NCBI RefSeq assembly: GCF_025336485.1 | Contig: NZ_JAODAB010000014.1 | Location: 93,110-157,109, forward strand | Length of the DNA stretch: 64,000 nucleotides | Source of the DNA: Pseudomonas citri | GTDB lineage: Bacteria > Pseudomonadota > Gammaproteobacteria > Pseudomonadales > Pseudomonadaceae | Direction of reading: 5' to 3' | Shown here: piece after piece, positions 26,313 through 34,849 of the stretch | How the letters are laid out: the number at the start of each line of letters is the position of its first letter | How positions within the stretch are numbered: position 1 is the stretch's first letter | The notes under the pieces: model-generated | What the model saw: the letters and a program-made list of their open reading frames with translations, nothing else | What the model was told of the DNA's origin: nothing | Databases searched by the model: none | Made by a program: the position numbers and the translations under genes

Positions 26313-28397
26313 TCAACGACTCACAGCAATCGCCTGGTTATTCATGATACGCGGAGTGAGGAATACCAACAGCTCGGATTTTTTCTCCGAGACCACATCA
26401 CGCCGGAAAAGGCGGCCAAGATACGGCACATCGCCAAGAAATGGCACCTTATCTACGACCTTGCTCTGAGTATTTGAGAAAACCCCGCCAATCACAATGG
26501 TCTCGCCGTCATTGACCAGCACCTTGGCGTTGACTTCATTCTTCTTGATCGGCGGCACTTCCTGCACCTTGTTCAGGTAGTCGGGCTCATCCTTGGTGAC
26601 CTTGACCTCCATGATGATGCGGTTGTCCGGGGTGATTTGCGGCGTTACCTCCAGCGACAGCGAGGCCTCCTTGAACGACACCGAGGTGGCACCGCTGGAA
26701 CTGGCTTCCTGATAAGGGATTTCCGTGCCCTTGAGGATCTTGGCGGTCTCTTTGTCGGAGGTCACCACCTTGGGTTGCGAGACGATCTCCCCGTTGCCGG
26801 TTTTCTCCATGGCGGTCAACTCCAGGTCCAGCAGCACGTTGTCGGTGATGAACGCAATGCCGATGCCCGAGGTGTTGCCTGCAGCCCCCATATCGACGAA
26901 TGGCTGGTTGGTGCTGGTACTGCCCGGCGTGCCGATGGTGGTGGAGCTGCCCGTGGTGACCCCGGAAGAGTTCCAGTTCCCCTTGTTCTGCACCGAACCG
27001 CCCCAGCGCACCCCCAGGCTCTTGTCATAGTCGACGTTGGCCTCGACGATCCGCGCCTCGATCATCACCTGGCGCACCGGAATATCCAGCTGAGCGACGA
27101 TCCGCCGCAGTTCGTCGAGCCGGTCCTGGGTCTGGTAGGCGATGATGTTGTTGGTTCGTTCATCGACGGTGATCGTACCGCGCTCGTCCGCCTTCGCCTC
27201 CGCGCTGGTGACCGACTGGAACAACTTGGCGATGTCCGCTGCCTTTGCGTAATTGACCTGCAACAACTCGCGACGCAAGGGCGCCAGGTCGGCGATCTGC
27301 TTCTGGGACTCCAGCTCCTGGCGCTCGCGCGCCGCAATTTCATCGGCCGGGGCCACCAACAGCACGTTGCCGACCTTGCGCTTGTCCAGCCCCTTGGTCT
27401 TGAGCACCAAGTCCAGCGCCTGGTCCCAGGGCACGTTCTGCAGGCGCAGGGTGATGCCGCCCTGCACGGTGTCACTGGCCACCAGGTTCAGGTTGGTGAA
27501 GTCGGCGATCAATTGCAGGACCGAGCGCACTTCGATGTCCTGGAAGTTCAGGGAGAGTTTCTCACCGCTGTAGGCGGAGCGATCGGTGTTGCGCTTTTGC
27601 AGGTCCTCGACAGTCATTGGCCGGACACTGACGGTCAATTTGTTGTCGGTCTGGTAGGTGGAGTAGTCGTAGGTACCGCTGGGCTCGATGCTGATGGTCG
27701 CCCGGTCGGAGCCGGCGCTGGCATTGACGAATTGCACCGGGGTAGCGAAGTCCTTGACGTCCAACCGCACCCGCAGCGGCTCGGGCAATTGGGTCCGGGG
27801 GAAATTGAGGACGATCTTGCCCTCGCGCTCCTGGATGTCCGGGGCAATGGACGGGTCCGACAGGTCGATCACCACGTTGCCTTCGCCCTGCGTCCCGCGC
27901 TGGAAGTCCACGCCCCGGATCGCCTTGTCCACGGGCGCGCCAGCCCTCGCGGGCGCAGCGCTGGCGACCGCCTGGCGTGGCGCCTGGGCCGGGGTCGTGG
28001 TCGCAGCCCTTGGCGCCGCGCCCTTGCCAACCACGACAAACAGGCTGTTACCTTCGATTCGAGTGTTATACGGCGCCAGTTGCGTGAGGCCGATGATCAA
28101 CCGGGTACGGTCCCCCGCCTCGACCACGGTGGCGCTGCGGGCATTGCCGCCCCCCAGGTCATGGCGCTTGCTGGCCAGTTGATTGGTGACCCCGGGCAGG
28201 TCCAGGGCGATCCGCGCCGGCTGCTCGGTGGTGTAACCCTTGGGCGTCGGCGGTGGTCCGTCGAACGTGAGCTTCAATTCGACACGGTCCCCCGGCAGCG
28301 CCGCGACATCCAGCGTCTTCAAACTGGCCGCAAGAACCATCGGCGACACCAGCGCTATCCATAGCGAAATACCGAGGGCTGAAAAAATCCTGTTCAT
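26313..28397 (-). CDS. pilQ: Type IV pilus secretin PilQ
   Basis: A 694-residue outer-membrane secretin through which the type IV pilus passes. The signal peptide (about 1-24) is followed by two AMIN peptidoglycan-binding domains (about 30-260), an STN/N0 domain and N1 repeat (about 300-460), and the secretin barrel (about 500-690) with VPFLGDVPYLGRLFRR. Length fits the family (about 700). It is the last pil gene of the operon. Confidence 0.97.
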   Translation of the reverse strand: MNRIFSALGISLWIALVSPMVLAASLKTLDVAALPGDRVELKLTFDGPPPTPKGYTTEQPARIALDLPGVTNQLASKRHDLGGGNARSATVVEAGDRTRLIIGLTQLAPYNTRIEGNSLFVVVGKGAAPRAATTTPAQAPRQAVASAAPARAGAPVDKAIRGVDFQRGTQGEGNVVIDLSDPSIAPDIQEREGKIVLNFPRTQLPEPLRVRLDVKDFATPVQFVNASAGSDRATISIEPSGTYDYSTYQTDNKLTVSVRPMTVEDLQKRNTDRSAYSGEKLSLNFQDIEVRSVLQLIADFTNLNLVASDTVQGGITLRLQNVPWDQALDLVLKTKGLDKRKVGNVLLVAPADEIAARERQELESQKQIADLAPLRRELLQVNYAKAADIAKLFQSVTSAEAKADERGTITVDERTNNIIAYQTQDRLDELRRIVAQLDIPVRQVMIEARIVEANVDYDKSLGVRWGGSVQNKGNWNSSGVTTGSSTTIGTPGSTSTNQPFVDMGAAGNTSGIGIAFITDNVLLDLELTAMEKTGNGEIVSQPKVVTSDKETAKILKGTEIPYQEASSSGATSVSFKEASLSLEVTPQITPDNRIIMEVKVTKDEPDYLNKVQEVPPIKKNEVNAKVLVNDGETIVIGGVFSNTQSKVVDKVPFLGDVPYLGRLFRRDVVSEKKSELLVFLTPRIMNNQAIAVSR

Positions 28398-28410
28398 TGT
28401 TCGAATTCCA

Positions 28411-28938
28411 CTATGAATGCTCTTTCAAAGTAATGGTCCGTGGCCGCTCCAGCCAGGCGCCTTCGCCATCGGGCACGATTTCGACCACATCGACCTGGGT
28501 GGCGCTGATCGCGACGATCCGCCCATCGTTGCGTCCCAGGTAGTCCCCCACCTTGAGCCGATGCACCCCGCCCGCGCCGCGCAGCAGCGCGAAGGAGCCG
28601 CTGGCGTTGGAAAGCGTTCCGACCATTTCAAACTGCTCGATGTTGAAGCCTTCCAGGTACTGTTTGACCCGGTTGGGGTCAGGCCGGACAGTGCGCGACC
28701 CCTGCTGGCGACCAGCCTGGTCCACCCGGACTTGTCGGGAAAACGGACTGCGCAGGTTGGCGGCGCTGTAGGTGAAGGTTTCCTGGGGCTTGAACGTCGG
28801 CGTCGGCTCGATCTTGCCAGGCGGGCGCAGGCGCACCTCGTTCATATAGGCGTCCAGGTCGCTGAAACCGTTGTCGTCGTTGCAGCCTGCCAACGCAACC
28901 AGCCCCACCAGCAAGCAGATACGGCAGAGCGGCATCAT
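28411..28938 (-). CDS. pilP: Type IV pilus lipoprotein PilP
   Basis: A 175-residue inner-membrane lipoprotein. The lipobox LAGC places the acylated cysteine at residue 19. An unstructured stretch (about 25-85) binds PilN/PilO, and the C-terminal beta-sandwich (about 95-170) contacts PilQ. It thereby bridges the inner-membrane alignment complex and the secretin. Its start overlaps the pilO stop by 4 bp. Confidence 0.96.
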   Translation of the reverse strand: MMPLCRICLLVGLVALAGCNDDNGFSDLDAYMNEVRLRPPGKIEPTPTFKPQETFTYSAANLRSPFSRQVRVDQAGRQQGSRTVRPDPNRVKQYLEGFNIEQFEMVGTLSNASGSFALLRGAGGVHRLKVGDYLGRNDGRIVAISATQVDVVEIVPDGEGAWLERPRTITLKEHS

Positions 28939-29558
28939 GGCTGTGCCTCCTGCTCGTTATAGCGGTAGGTCTTGGCCTGGATGCTCATGCGCAACTTCGC
29001 CCCCCCGTCCGGCTCCATCGGCGCAATCTCGAAATCGTGCAGCGTAACAATCCGCGGCAACCCGGCCACGCCGCTGACGAACGTCGCCAGGTCGTGGTAA
29101 CCGCCGGTCACGGTGATCTGGATCGGCAGCTCGACGTAGAAGGGCTGGGTGACTTCCGGCAGCAGCTTGATCTCTTCGAACTCCAGGCCACTCCCCAGGC
29201 CAGTGCGGGTGATGTCCTCCAGCAGGCCGGGCACCTCGGTGTCGCTGGGCAACTGCCGCAACAGCACACCGAAGGAGGTTTCCATCTGCTTCATCTGCTC
29301 GGTGTAGCGCTCCAGGTTCGCCGCCATATGGGCCTTGCCCGCGAATTGCGCCTTGAGGGTGTTTTCCTCCTCGCGCACCTGCTGCAACTGGTCCTCCAGG
29401 TCACTCAAGGCAAAGTTGTAGCCCAGCCCCAGCACCAGTATCACCAACAGGACACCGGCCAGCCATTTGACCGGCGCCGGCCAGGAGCCCAGGTTGCTGG
29501 TATCCAGGTCGCTGAGATTGATCTTGCGCAGCGCGTCGAACCACTCTCCTGGCTTCAT
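28935..29558 (-). CDS. pilO: Type IV pilus alignment protein PilO
   Basis: A 207-residue bitopic inner-membrane protein. A short cytoplasmic part is followed by a membrane helix at about 28-46 (WLAGVLLVILVLGLGYNFAL), a coiled coil (about 48-95) and a ferredoxin-like periplasmic domain. It heterodimerises with PilN. Both ends overlap neighbouring pil genes by 4 bp, consistent with coupled translation and fixed stoichiometry. Confidence 0.96.
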   Translation of the reverse strand: MKPGEWFDALRKINLSDLDTSNLGSWPAPVKWLAGVLLVILVLGLGYNFALSDLEDQLQQVREEENTLKAQFAGKAHMAANLERYTEQMKQMETSFGVLLRQLPSDTEVPGLLEDITRTGLGSGLEFEEIKLLPEVTQPFYVELPIQITVTGGYHDLATFVSGVAGLPRIVTLHDFEIAPMEPDGGAKLRMSIQAKTYRYNEQEAQP

Positions 29559-30121
29559 TGCGCCTCCTCCACATCGACCGGGCGGGTCTGGCGCACGGTC
29601 AGCTGGAAGACGTTGGCCTGGTCAGGCTGCCCGGCCGTGGCGGCCTTGACTTCCGTCAGGTTCGGCGCATCGAACAGGTCCGAGGCGTCGAGATTGCGCA
29701 TCAGGTCGGAAACCCGGTTGTTCGATTGCGCCACACCCTTGATGGAGAGCATCCGGTCTTCCATCCTCACTTCGGTGAAATACACGCCCTCCGGCAGCGT
29801 CCTCGCCAGTTGATCGAAAATACGCCCGCTGATGGGCCGGTTGCCCTGCAGGTCCTGGATGATGCGCATGCGCTCCACCAACTGCTGGCGACGGGCTTTC
29901 AACTCGCTGATCTGCTTGATGCGCTCGTCCAGCAGGGCGATCTGCTCGGTGATATGAGCGTTGCGCGCCAGTTGATGGTCGATGGCGCTGTGGATGGACT
30001 GGACTGCAATCAGCGTCACGCCTATCGCCCCGACCACCGCCCCCGTCAATGCCAGCAAAAAGCGCTTGCGCCGCTCTTCGCGCAGTTCTTCGCGCCAGGG
30101 AAGAAGATTGATCCGTGCCAT
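29555..30121 (-). CDS. pilN: Type IV pilus alignment protein PilN
   Basis: A 188-residue bitopic protein. The conserved N-terminal ARINLLPWREE (2-12) is the cytoplasmic peptide that docks into PilM. A membrane helix at about 23-44, a coiled coil and a periplasmic ferredoxin-like fold follow. It partners PilO. Its start overlaps the pilM stop by one base. Confidence 0.97.
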   Translation of the reverse strand: MARINLLPWREELREERRKRFLLALTGAVVGAIGVTLIAVQSIHSAIDHQLARNAHITEQIALLDERIKQISELKARRQQLVERMRIIQDLQGNRPISGRIFDQLARTLPEGVYFTEVRMEDRMLSIKGVAQSNNRVSDLMRNLDASDLFDAPNLTEVKAATAGQPDQANVFQLTVRQTRPVDVEEAQ

Positions 30122-31185
30122 CAGTCGAAACTCCTGAGGGCCAACCCACAGGCGATCATCAACGCTGGCGCATCACTGGCCAGCGCCCCGGCATTGACTT
30201 TGCTGCTCAGGGCCATGTTGGTGAACGGGTTCGCCACCTGCGTCGGCGTATTCAGGCGTTGCTCGATCAGCCGGTCCAGACCGGTGACCGAGGCGGTGCC
30301 GCCCGCCAACAGGATATGGTCGACCGCACTGTATTGCCCCGACGCAAAGAAAAACTGCAAGGAGCGCGACACCTGCTGGACCAGGGCTTCGCGAAACGGT
30401 TGCAGCACCTCGCCGACGTAGTCGTCCGGCAGCCCGCCCTGCTTCTTCGCCAACCCCGCCTGCTCCGGCGTCAGGCCATAACGGCGCTGGATTTCCTCGG
30501 TGAGCTGGCGCCCCCCGAACAATTGCTCGCGGGTGTAGATGATGCGCCCGTTGTGCAGCACGCTGAGGGTGGTCATGGTGGCGCCGATATCGATGACCGC
30601 CACGGTCAGGCGCTCCTGGGAGGCCGCCAGTTGCCGGGCGAGCAGGCCAAAGGCGCGCTCTAGCGCATAGGCCTCCACATCGACCACCCGGGCCGTCAGC
30701 CCGGCCAGGGCCAGCGCCGCCTCGCGCACCTCGACGTTTTCCTTGCGACAGGCCGCCAGCAACACCTCGACCCGCTCGGCGCTGCGCGGCGACACTCCCT
30801 GGACTTCGAAATCGATGGCCACCTCATCCAACGGATAAGGAATGTACTGGTCGGCCTCGATCTTGAGCTGATTCTCCATGTCGTCGTCGGACAGCCCGGC
30901 GTCCATCTCGATGGTCTTGGTGATCACCGCCGAGCCCGCTACCGCCACGGCCACGCTGCGCACAGGCGTCCTGGCCTTGGCCAGCACGCGTGACAAAGCC
31001 TGCCCCACCCCTTCGAGCTCGGCGATGTTCTTCTCGACCACCGCGTTGGGCGGCAACGGTTCGACCGCATAGGACTCGACACGATAGCGGTCGCCCTGAC
31101 GGCTCAACTCAAGCAGCTTCACCGACGTCGAACTGATGTCGATCCCCAGAAGCGCATGGGCTTTTTTATTGAAGAGTCGTAGCAC
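30121..31185 (-). CDS. pilM: Type IV pilus actin-like protein PilM
   Basis: A 354-residue cytoplasmic FtsA/actin-like ATP-binding protein that binds the PilN N-terminus and pilus motor ATPases. GIDISSTSVKLLELS near residues 15-29 is the phosphate-1 loop, VAVIDIGATMTTLSV the phosphate-2 region, and ILLAGGTASVTGLD the adenosine motif. The start is set at GTG 31185, which has AGGGA 7 bp upstream and gives the family length of 354. A TTG two codons earlier sits too close to that site. First gene of pilMNOPQ, divergent from ponA. Confidence 0.95.
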   Translation of the reverse strand: MLRLFNKKAHALLGIDISSTSVKLLELSRQGDRYRVESYAVEPLPPNAVVEKNIAELEGVGQALSRVLAKARTPVRSVAVAVAGSAVITKTIEMDAGLSDDDMENQLKIEADQYIPYPLDEVAIDFEVQGVSPRSAERVEVLLAACRKENVEVREAALALAGLTARVVDVEAYALERAFGLLARQLAASQERLTVAVIDIGATMTTLSVLHNGRIIYTREQLFGGRQLTEEIQRRYGLTPEQAGLAKKQGGLPDDYVGEVLQPFREALVQQVSRSLQFFFASGQYSAVDHILLAGGTASVTGLDRLIEQRLNTPTQVANPFTNMALSSKVNAGALASDAPALMIACGLALRSFD

Positions 31186-31295
31186 TACCAATTCCCTATG
31201 ACTATCCGTGAGTTACGGACTCTCTAATACGCATTGCGTTCAATCACTCCGGTCCGACGGACGTCCGGATGGCATGCCTGACGAAAAAAAATGCT

Positions 31296-31301
31296 TATAA
31301 T
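31296..31301 (+). promoter_or_regulatory. -10 box of the ponA promoter
   Basis: A perfect TATAAT precedes ponA. No convincing -35 is visible at 16-18 bp. Transcription would start near 31308, which rules out the in-frame ATG codons at 31291 and 31300 as ponA starts. Confidence 0.55.
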
Positions 31302-31389
31302 GCCGAGCGTTTTTTTCGTGCCGTTGCAACCATGGGCCCTTTTCCAGCACCTGGCCCTTTTTCATTCTTTGCCTGGATATCCAAAAACC

Positions 31390-33837
31390 TTGATTCGTCT
31401 GCTGAAATTTTTCGGATGGTCCATCGTCGCCGTTTTCTGTGGACTGCTCTTGGGCCTGAGCGGTGCGTTCCTTTACCTTAGTCCGGGATTGCCGTCCGTG
31501 GAGGCGCTGAGAAGTATTCAGTTGCAGATTCCTCTGCGGGTGTACAGCAGCGATAACAAACTGATCGCCGAATTCGGCGAAATGCGCCGCACACCGATCC
31601 GTTTCGCCGACATTCCCCCCAATTTCATCAATGCGTTACTAAGTGCTGAAGACGATAACTTCGCCAACCATTACGGTGTCGACCCCGGCAGCCTGATGCG
31701 TGCCGCCAGCCAACTGGTCAAGAGCGGGCATATCCAGTCCGGCGGCAGCACCATCACCATGCAGGTGGCCAAGAACTTCTTCCTGACCAGCGAGCGCAGT
31801 TTCTCGCGCAAGACCACCGAGATCCTCCTGGCCCTGCAAATCGAACGGCAGTTGACCAAGGATGAGATCCTCGAGCTGTACGTGAACAAGATCTACCTGG
31901 GCAACCGCGCCTACGGCATCGAGGCGGCGGCGCAGGTGTACTACGGCAAGTCGATCCGTGATGTGAGCCTGGCGCAGATGGCGATGATCGCCGGCCTGCC
32001 CAAGGCACCGTCGCGCTTCAACCCCCTGGCCAACCCGGCGCGCAGCAAGGAGCGACGCGACTGGATCCTGGGACGCATGTACAAGCTGGGCAAGATCAGC
32101 GAGGCCGACTACACCGCGGCGATCAACGAACCCCTGAACGCCAGCTACCACGTGCCGACCCCGGAAGTGAACGCCCCTTACATTGCCGAGATGGCCCGCG
32201 CCGAGATGGTCGGGCGCTATGGCAGCGACGCCTACACCGAAGGTTTCCGCGTCACCACCACGGTGCCGAGCAACCTGCAGGAAATGGCCAATACCGCGCT
32301 GCACGAAGGCTTGATGACCTATGACCAGCGCCACGGCTACCGCGGGCCCGAATCGCGCCTGCCAGGCAAGACCAAGGAAGCCTGGGCCCTGGAGCTGACC
32401 AAGCAGCGCACCATCAGCGGCCTGGAACCGGCGATCGTCACGTCGGTGGACAAGGATGGCCTCAAGGTCCTGACCCGCAACGGCGAGTCGCAAGAGCATG
32501 TGACGTGGGACAGCATGAAATGGGCCCGCCCGTTCCTCAACACCAACAGCATGGGCGCCGCACCCCGGCAGCCGTCGGAGGTGGCCCAGGTCGGTGATCT
32601 GATCCGGGTGCAACGCCAGGCAGACAACACCCTCAAGTTCAGCCAGATCCCGGCTGCCCAGGGCGCGCTGGTCTCCCTCGACCCACAGAACGGCGCCATC
32701 CGCTCGCTGGTGGGTGGCTTCGCCTTCGAGCAGAGCAATTACAACCGCGCCTTGCAGGCCAAGCGCCAGCCGGGTTCGAGCTTCAAGCCGTTCGTCTACA
32801 GTGCCGCCCTGGACAACGGCTATACCGCCGCCAGCCTGGTGAACGATGCGCCGATCGTGTTCGTCGACGAGTACCTGGACAAGGTCTGGCGACCGAAGAA
32901 CGACACCAATACCTTCCTGGGCCCGATCCGCCTGCGCGAAGCGCTGTACAAGTCGCGCAACCTCGTGTCGATCCGCCTGTTGCAGGCGCTGGGCGTGGAC
33001 CGCACCATCGACTACATCAGCAAGTTCGGCTTCAACAAGCAGGACTTGCCGCGCAACCTGTCCCTGGCCCTGGGCACCGCGACCCTGACGCCGATGGAAA
33101 TCGCCACGGGCTGGAGCACCTTCGCCAACGGCGGCTACAAGATCACCCCGTACATCATCGACAAGATCGAAAGCCGCAACGGTGAGACGCTGTTCGTCGC
33201 CAACCCACCACGGGTACCCGCCGGCGAGCAAGCCAGCGACGGCCTCGCCGCACCATCCAGCGAGGCGTTCACCGTGAATGCGACACCGGGCGAAGCCACG
33301 ACCGCTCCGGCAGTGCCACAAGCCCCTGCAATCGCCGAACGCATCATTGACGGCCGCACCACCTACATCCTCAACAGCATGCTCGAGGACGTGATCAAGC
33401 TCGGCACCGGCCGCCGCGCACTGGCCCTGGGCCGGAGTGACCTGGCGGGCAAGACCGGCACCACCAACGAATCCAAGGATGCCTGGTTCTCGGGCTACAA
33501 CGCCGATTACGTCACCACCGTCTGGACCGGCTTCGACCAGCCCGAAAGCCTGGGACGGCGCGAATTCGGCGGCACCGTGGCGCTGCCGATCTGGATGAGC
33601 TACATGGGCGCAGTCCTCAAGGACAAGCCGCCGCACACCCAGCCAGAGCCGGAAGGCATCCTCAGCCTGCGGGTCGACCCGGTCAGCGGTCGCGCCGCCA
33701 CCCCAGGCACGCCAGGCGCGTATTTCGAGCTGTTCAAGAGCGAAGATACCCCGCCATCGGTCAACGAACTGGGCAACGGCGTTGCGCCAGGCAGCCCGCT
33801 GCCGGCGGACGAAGCGGCGCCAATTGATTTGTTCTGA
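31390..33837 (+). CDS. ponA: Penicillin-binding protein 1A (bifunctional transglycosylase/transpeptidase)
   Basis: An 815-residue class A PBP that polymerises and cross-links peptidoglycan. Membrane anchor about 8-30. The GT51 domain (about 50-220) has catalytic Glu87 in SAEDDNFANHYG and the GGSTITMQVAKN motif. An OB-like insert follows. The transpeptidase has the Ser463-x-x-Lys466 nucleophile motif (GSSFKP), SRN, and Lys688-Thr-Gly. The start is a TTG at 31390 (product begins (M)IRLLKFF, as in relatives). It is not preceded by a strong ribosome-binding site, so the exact start is less sure than the gene. It is divergent from pilM. Confidence 0.97.
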   Translation: MIRLLKFFGWSIVAVFCGLLLGLSGAFLYLSPGLPSVEALRSIQLQIPLRVYSSDNKLIAEFGEMRRTPIRFADIPPNFINALLSAEDDNFANHYGVDPGSLMRAASQLVKSGHIQSGGSTITMQVAKNFFLTSERSFSRKTTEILLALQIERQLTKDEILELYVNKIYLGNRAYGIEAAAQVYYGKSIRDVSLAQMAMIAGLPKAPSRFNPLANPARSKERRDWILGRMYKLGKISEADYTAAINEPLNASYHVPTPEVNAPYIAEMARAEMVGRYGSDAYTEGFRVTTTVPSNLQEMANTALHEGLMTYDQRHGYRGPESRLPGKTKEAWALELTKQRTISGLEPAIVTSVDKDGLKVLTRNGESQEHVTWDSMKWARPFLNTNSMGAAPRQPSEVAQVGDLIRVQRQADNTLKFSQIPAAQGALVSLDPQNGAIRSLVGGFAFEQSNYNRALQAKRQPGSSFKPFVYSAALDNGYTAASLVNDAPIVFVDEYLDKVWRPKNDTNTFLGPIRLREALYKSRNLVSIRLLQALGVDRTIDYISKFGFNKQDLPRNLSLALGTATLTPMEIATGWSTFANGGYKITPYIIDKIESRNGETLFVANPPRVPAGEQASDGLAAPSSEAFTVNATPGEATTAPAVPQAPAIAERIIDGRTTYILNSMLEDVIKLGTGRRALALGRSDLAGKTGTTNESKDAWFSGYNADYVTTVWTGFDQPESLGRREFGGTVALPIWMSYMGAVLKDKPPHTQPEPEGILSLRVDPVSGRAATPGTPGAYFELFKSEDTPPSVNELGNGVAPGSPLPADEAAPIDLF

Positions 33838-33852
33838 TCAGCGACAATCTTG

Positions 33853-33888
33853 AAAGCCCCGCCTTCGCAAGAAGTGCGGGGCTTTTTT
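33853..33888 (+). terminator. ponA intrinsic terminator
   Basis: AAAGCCCCGC and GCGGGGCTTTTTT form a GC-rich stem with a U-run 15 bp after the ponA stop. Confidence 0.93.
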
Positions 33889-33963
33889 GAGCCGCACTAT
33901 CACTGCGGGAAGCTTGCTTCAATTCACCCCAGGTCTCTCAGTCCAACGCTTGACCCCCAATCC

Positions 33964-33984
33964 CCCTCCCCCTTGCGGGGAGGG
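33964..33984. repeat. Short GC hairpin (CCCTCCCC/GGGGAGGG)
   Basis: An 8-bp perfect stem around CTTGC in the 33838-34124 gap. It marks the junction between GC-rich DNA and the AT-rich stretch that follows. The gap otherwise holds the ponA terminator and the presumed upstream region of the next small gene. Confidence 0.5.
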
Positions 33985-34124
33985 AGAGTCGATTAATGAG
34001 CCAAACTTAAAACGCTATAAAAAACTTATTAAAAAAATATAAAGAACTGTCAGTCTCGACAGTACTCTTCGCTTATTTCGTCAATCACAATCGAACCTCA
34101 TCAAGACATTCGCAGGATCGGATC

Positions 34125-34436
34125 ATGAATGACGAAGTCGTTGCACGGATCAAAAATATCCCCCCAGACACATACCTACGTATCAGCTATACCCATTCTA
34201 ACGCGGGACTTTCGGGCATGGACCAAGGGTGGTTAAAAGGAGTAAATTTCGAAGCAAAAACACTTACACTGAAAAGCGCCAACTATGACACGCTTAAAAC
34301 TGTTTGGATCGACAATATAAAAAGCCCCAGGGATATTGATGACACGTATACCGGAAGCGGCTCCGCTGGCCCTGCAACAGATGAAATTTCATATTGGGAC
34401 AGAGTCTCCGGATGGTTGACTGTCCATATGGGGTGA
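34125..34436 (+). CDS. Small AT-rich orphan protein of unknown function
   Basis: A 103-residue acidic, soluble-looking protein with no signal peptide or membrane helix. I recognise no family. The middle (GLSGMDQGWLKGVNFEAKTLTLKS) alternates polar and hydrophobic residues like a small beta-barrel. A ribosome-binding-site-like AGGAT lies upstream of the ATG, and an intrinsic terminator follows at 34463, so it looks like a complete monocistronic gene. Both gene and upstream DNA are far AT-richer than the neighbours, and it interrupts the ponA-maeB pair, suggesting recent acquisition. Confidence 0.65.
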   Translation: MNDEVVARIKNIPPDTYLRISYTHSNAGLSGMDQGWLKGVNFEAKTLTLKSANYDTLKTVWIDNIKSPRDIDDTYTGSGSAGPATDEISYWDRVSGWLTVHMG

Positions 34437-34462
34437 CATAGGTTTATACCTGTCTTAGCTCC

Positions 34463-34493
34463 AAAACGCCCAATGCACCGCATCGGGCGTTTT
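34463..34493 (+). terminator. Terminator of the orphan gene
   Basis: AAAACGCCC pairs with GGGCGTTTT, extended inward by ATGC/GCAT, with U-rich flanks. It could act in both directions. Confidence 0.8.
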
Positions 34494-34797
34494 GTATTTT
34501 CAAAAAGCACATGGGGCTTTTATGGCTATAGACTTCAACCGACTCGTCAATTCACGCACAGAACCCAGATCAGACTTTTAGGGAGATACAAAAAAACTCC
34601 ATTTCCAGAACTCCGTGTAATCCTTCCAGAATATTGGTAGCAGCCATATCCATCAGTCATCGAACACGTGACATCGTGCTTGGTGTGCAGATGCGATCTT
34701 CCTATAGGCTTACGAGAACAAGCTTGCTCGCCATAGTTTTTGGGTTGCCTGGACTGACGTCTTCGCGAGCTCGCTCCCACAGAGGGATTTGTGACAC
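34494..34797. other. Gene-free stretch between orphan gene and maeB
   Basis: About 300 bp of mixed composition with no convincing gene. Near 34757-34783 it contains a partial REP-type sequence (GCGAGCTCGCTCCCACAG). Confidence 0.5.
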
Positions 34798-34833
34798 AAA
34801 AAAGCCCCGGCTCGCAGGAGTCGGGGCTTTTTT
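34798..34833 (-). terminator. maeB intrinsic terminator
   Basis: AAAAAAGCCCCG and CGGGGCTTTTTT form a 12-bp stem 17 bp after the maeB stop, symmetrical enough to work in both directions. Confidence 0.92.
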
Positions 34834-34849
34834 GAAACGCTACAACGAC

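Noticed and set aside
31291..31389. Upstream extension of ponA to an ATG at 31291
   Set aside because: The ATG precedes or overlaps the TATAAT box at 31296-31301, and the added residues show no family likeness.
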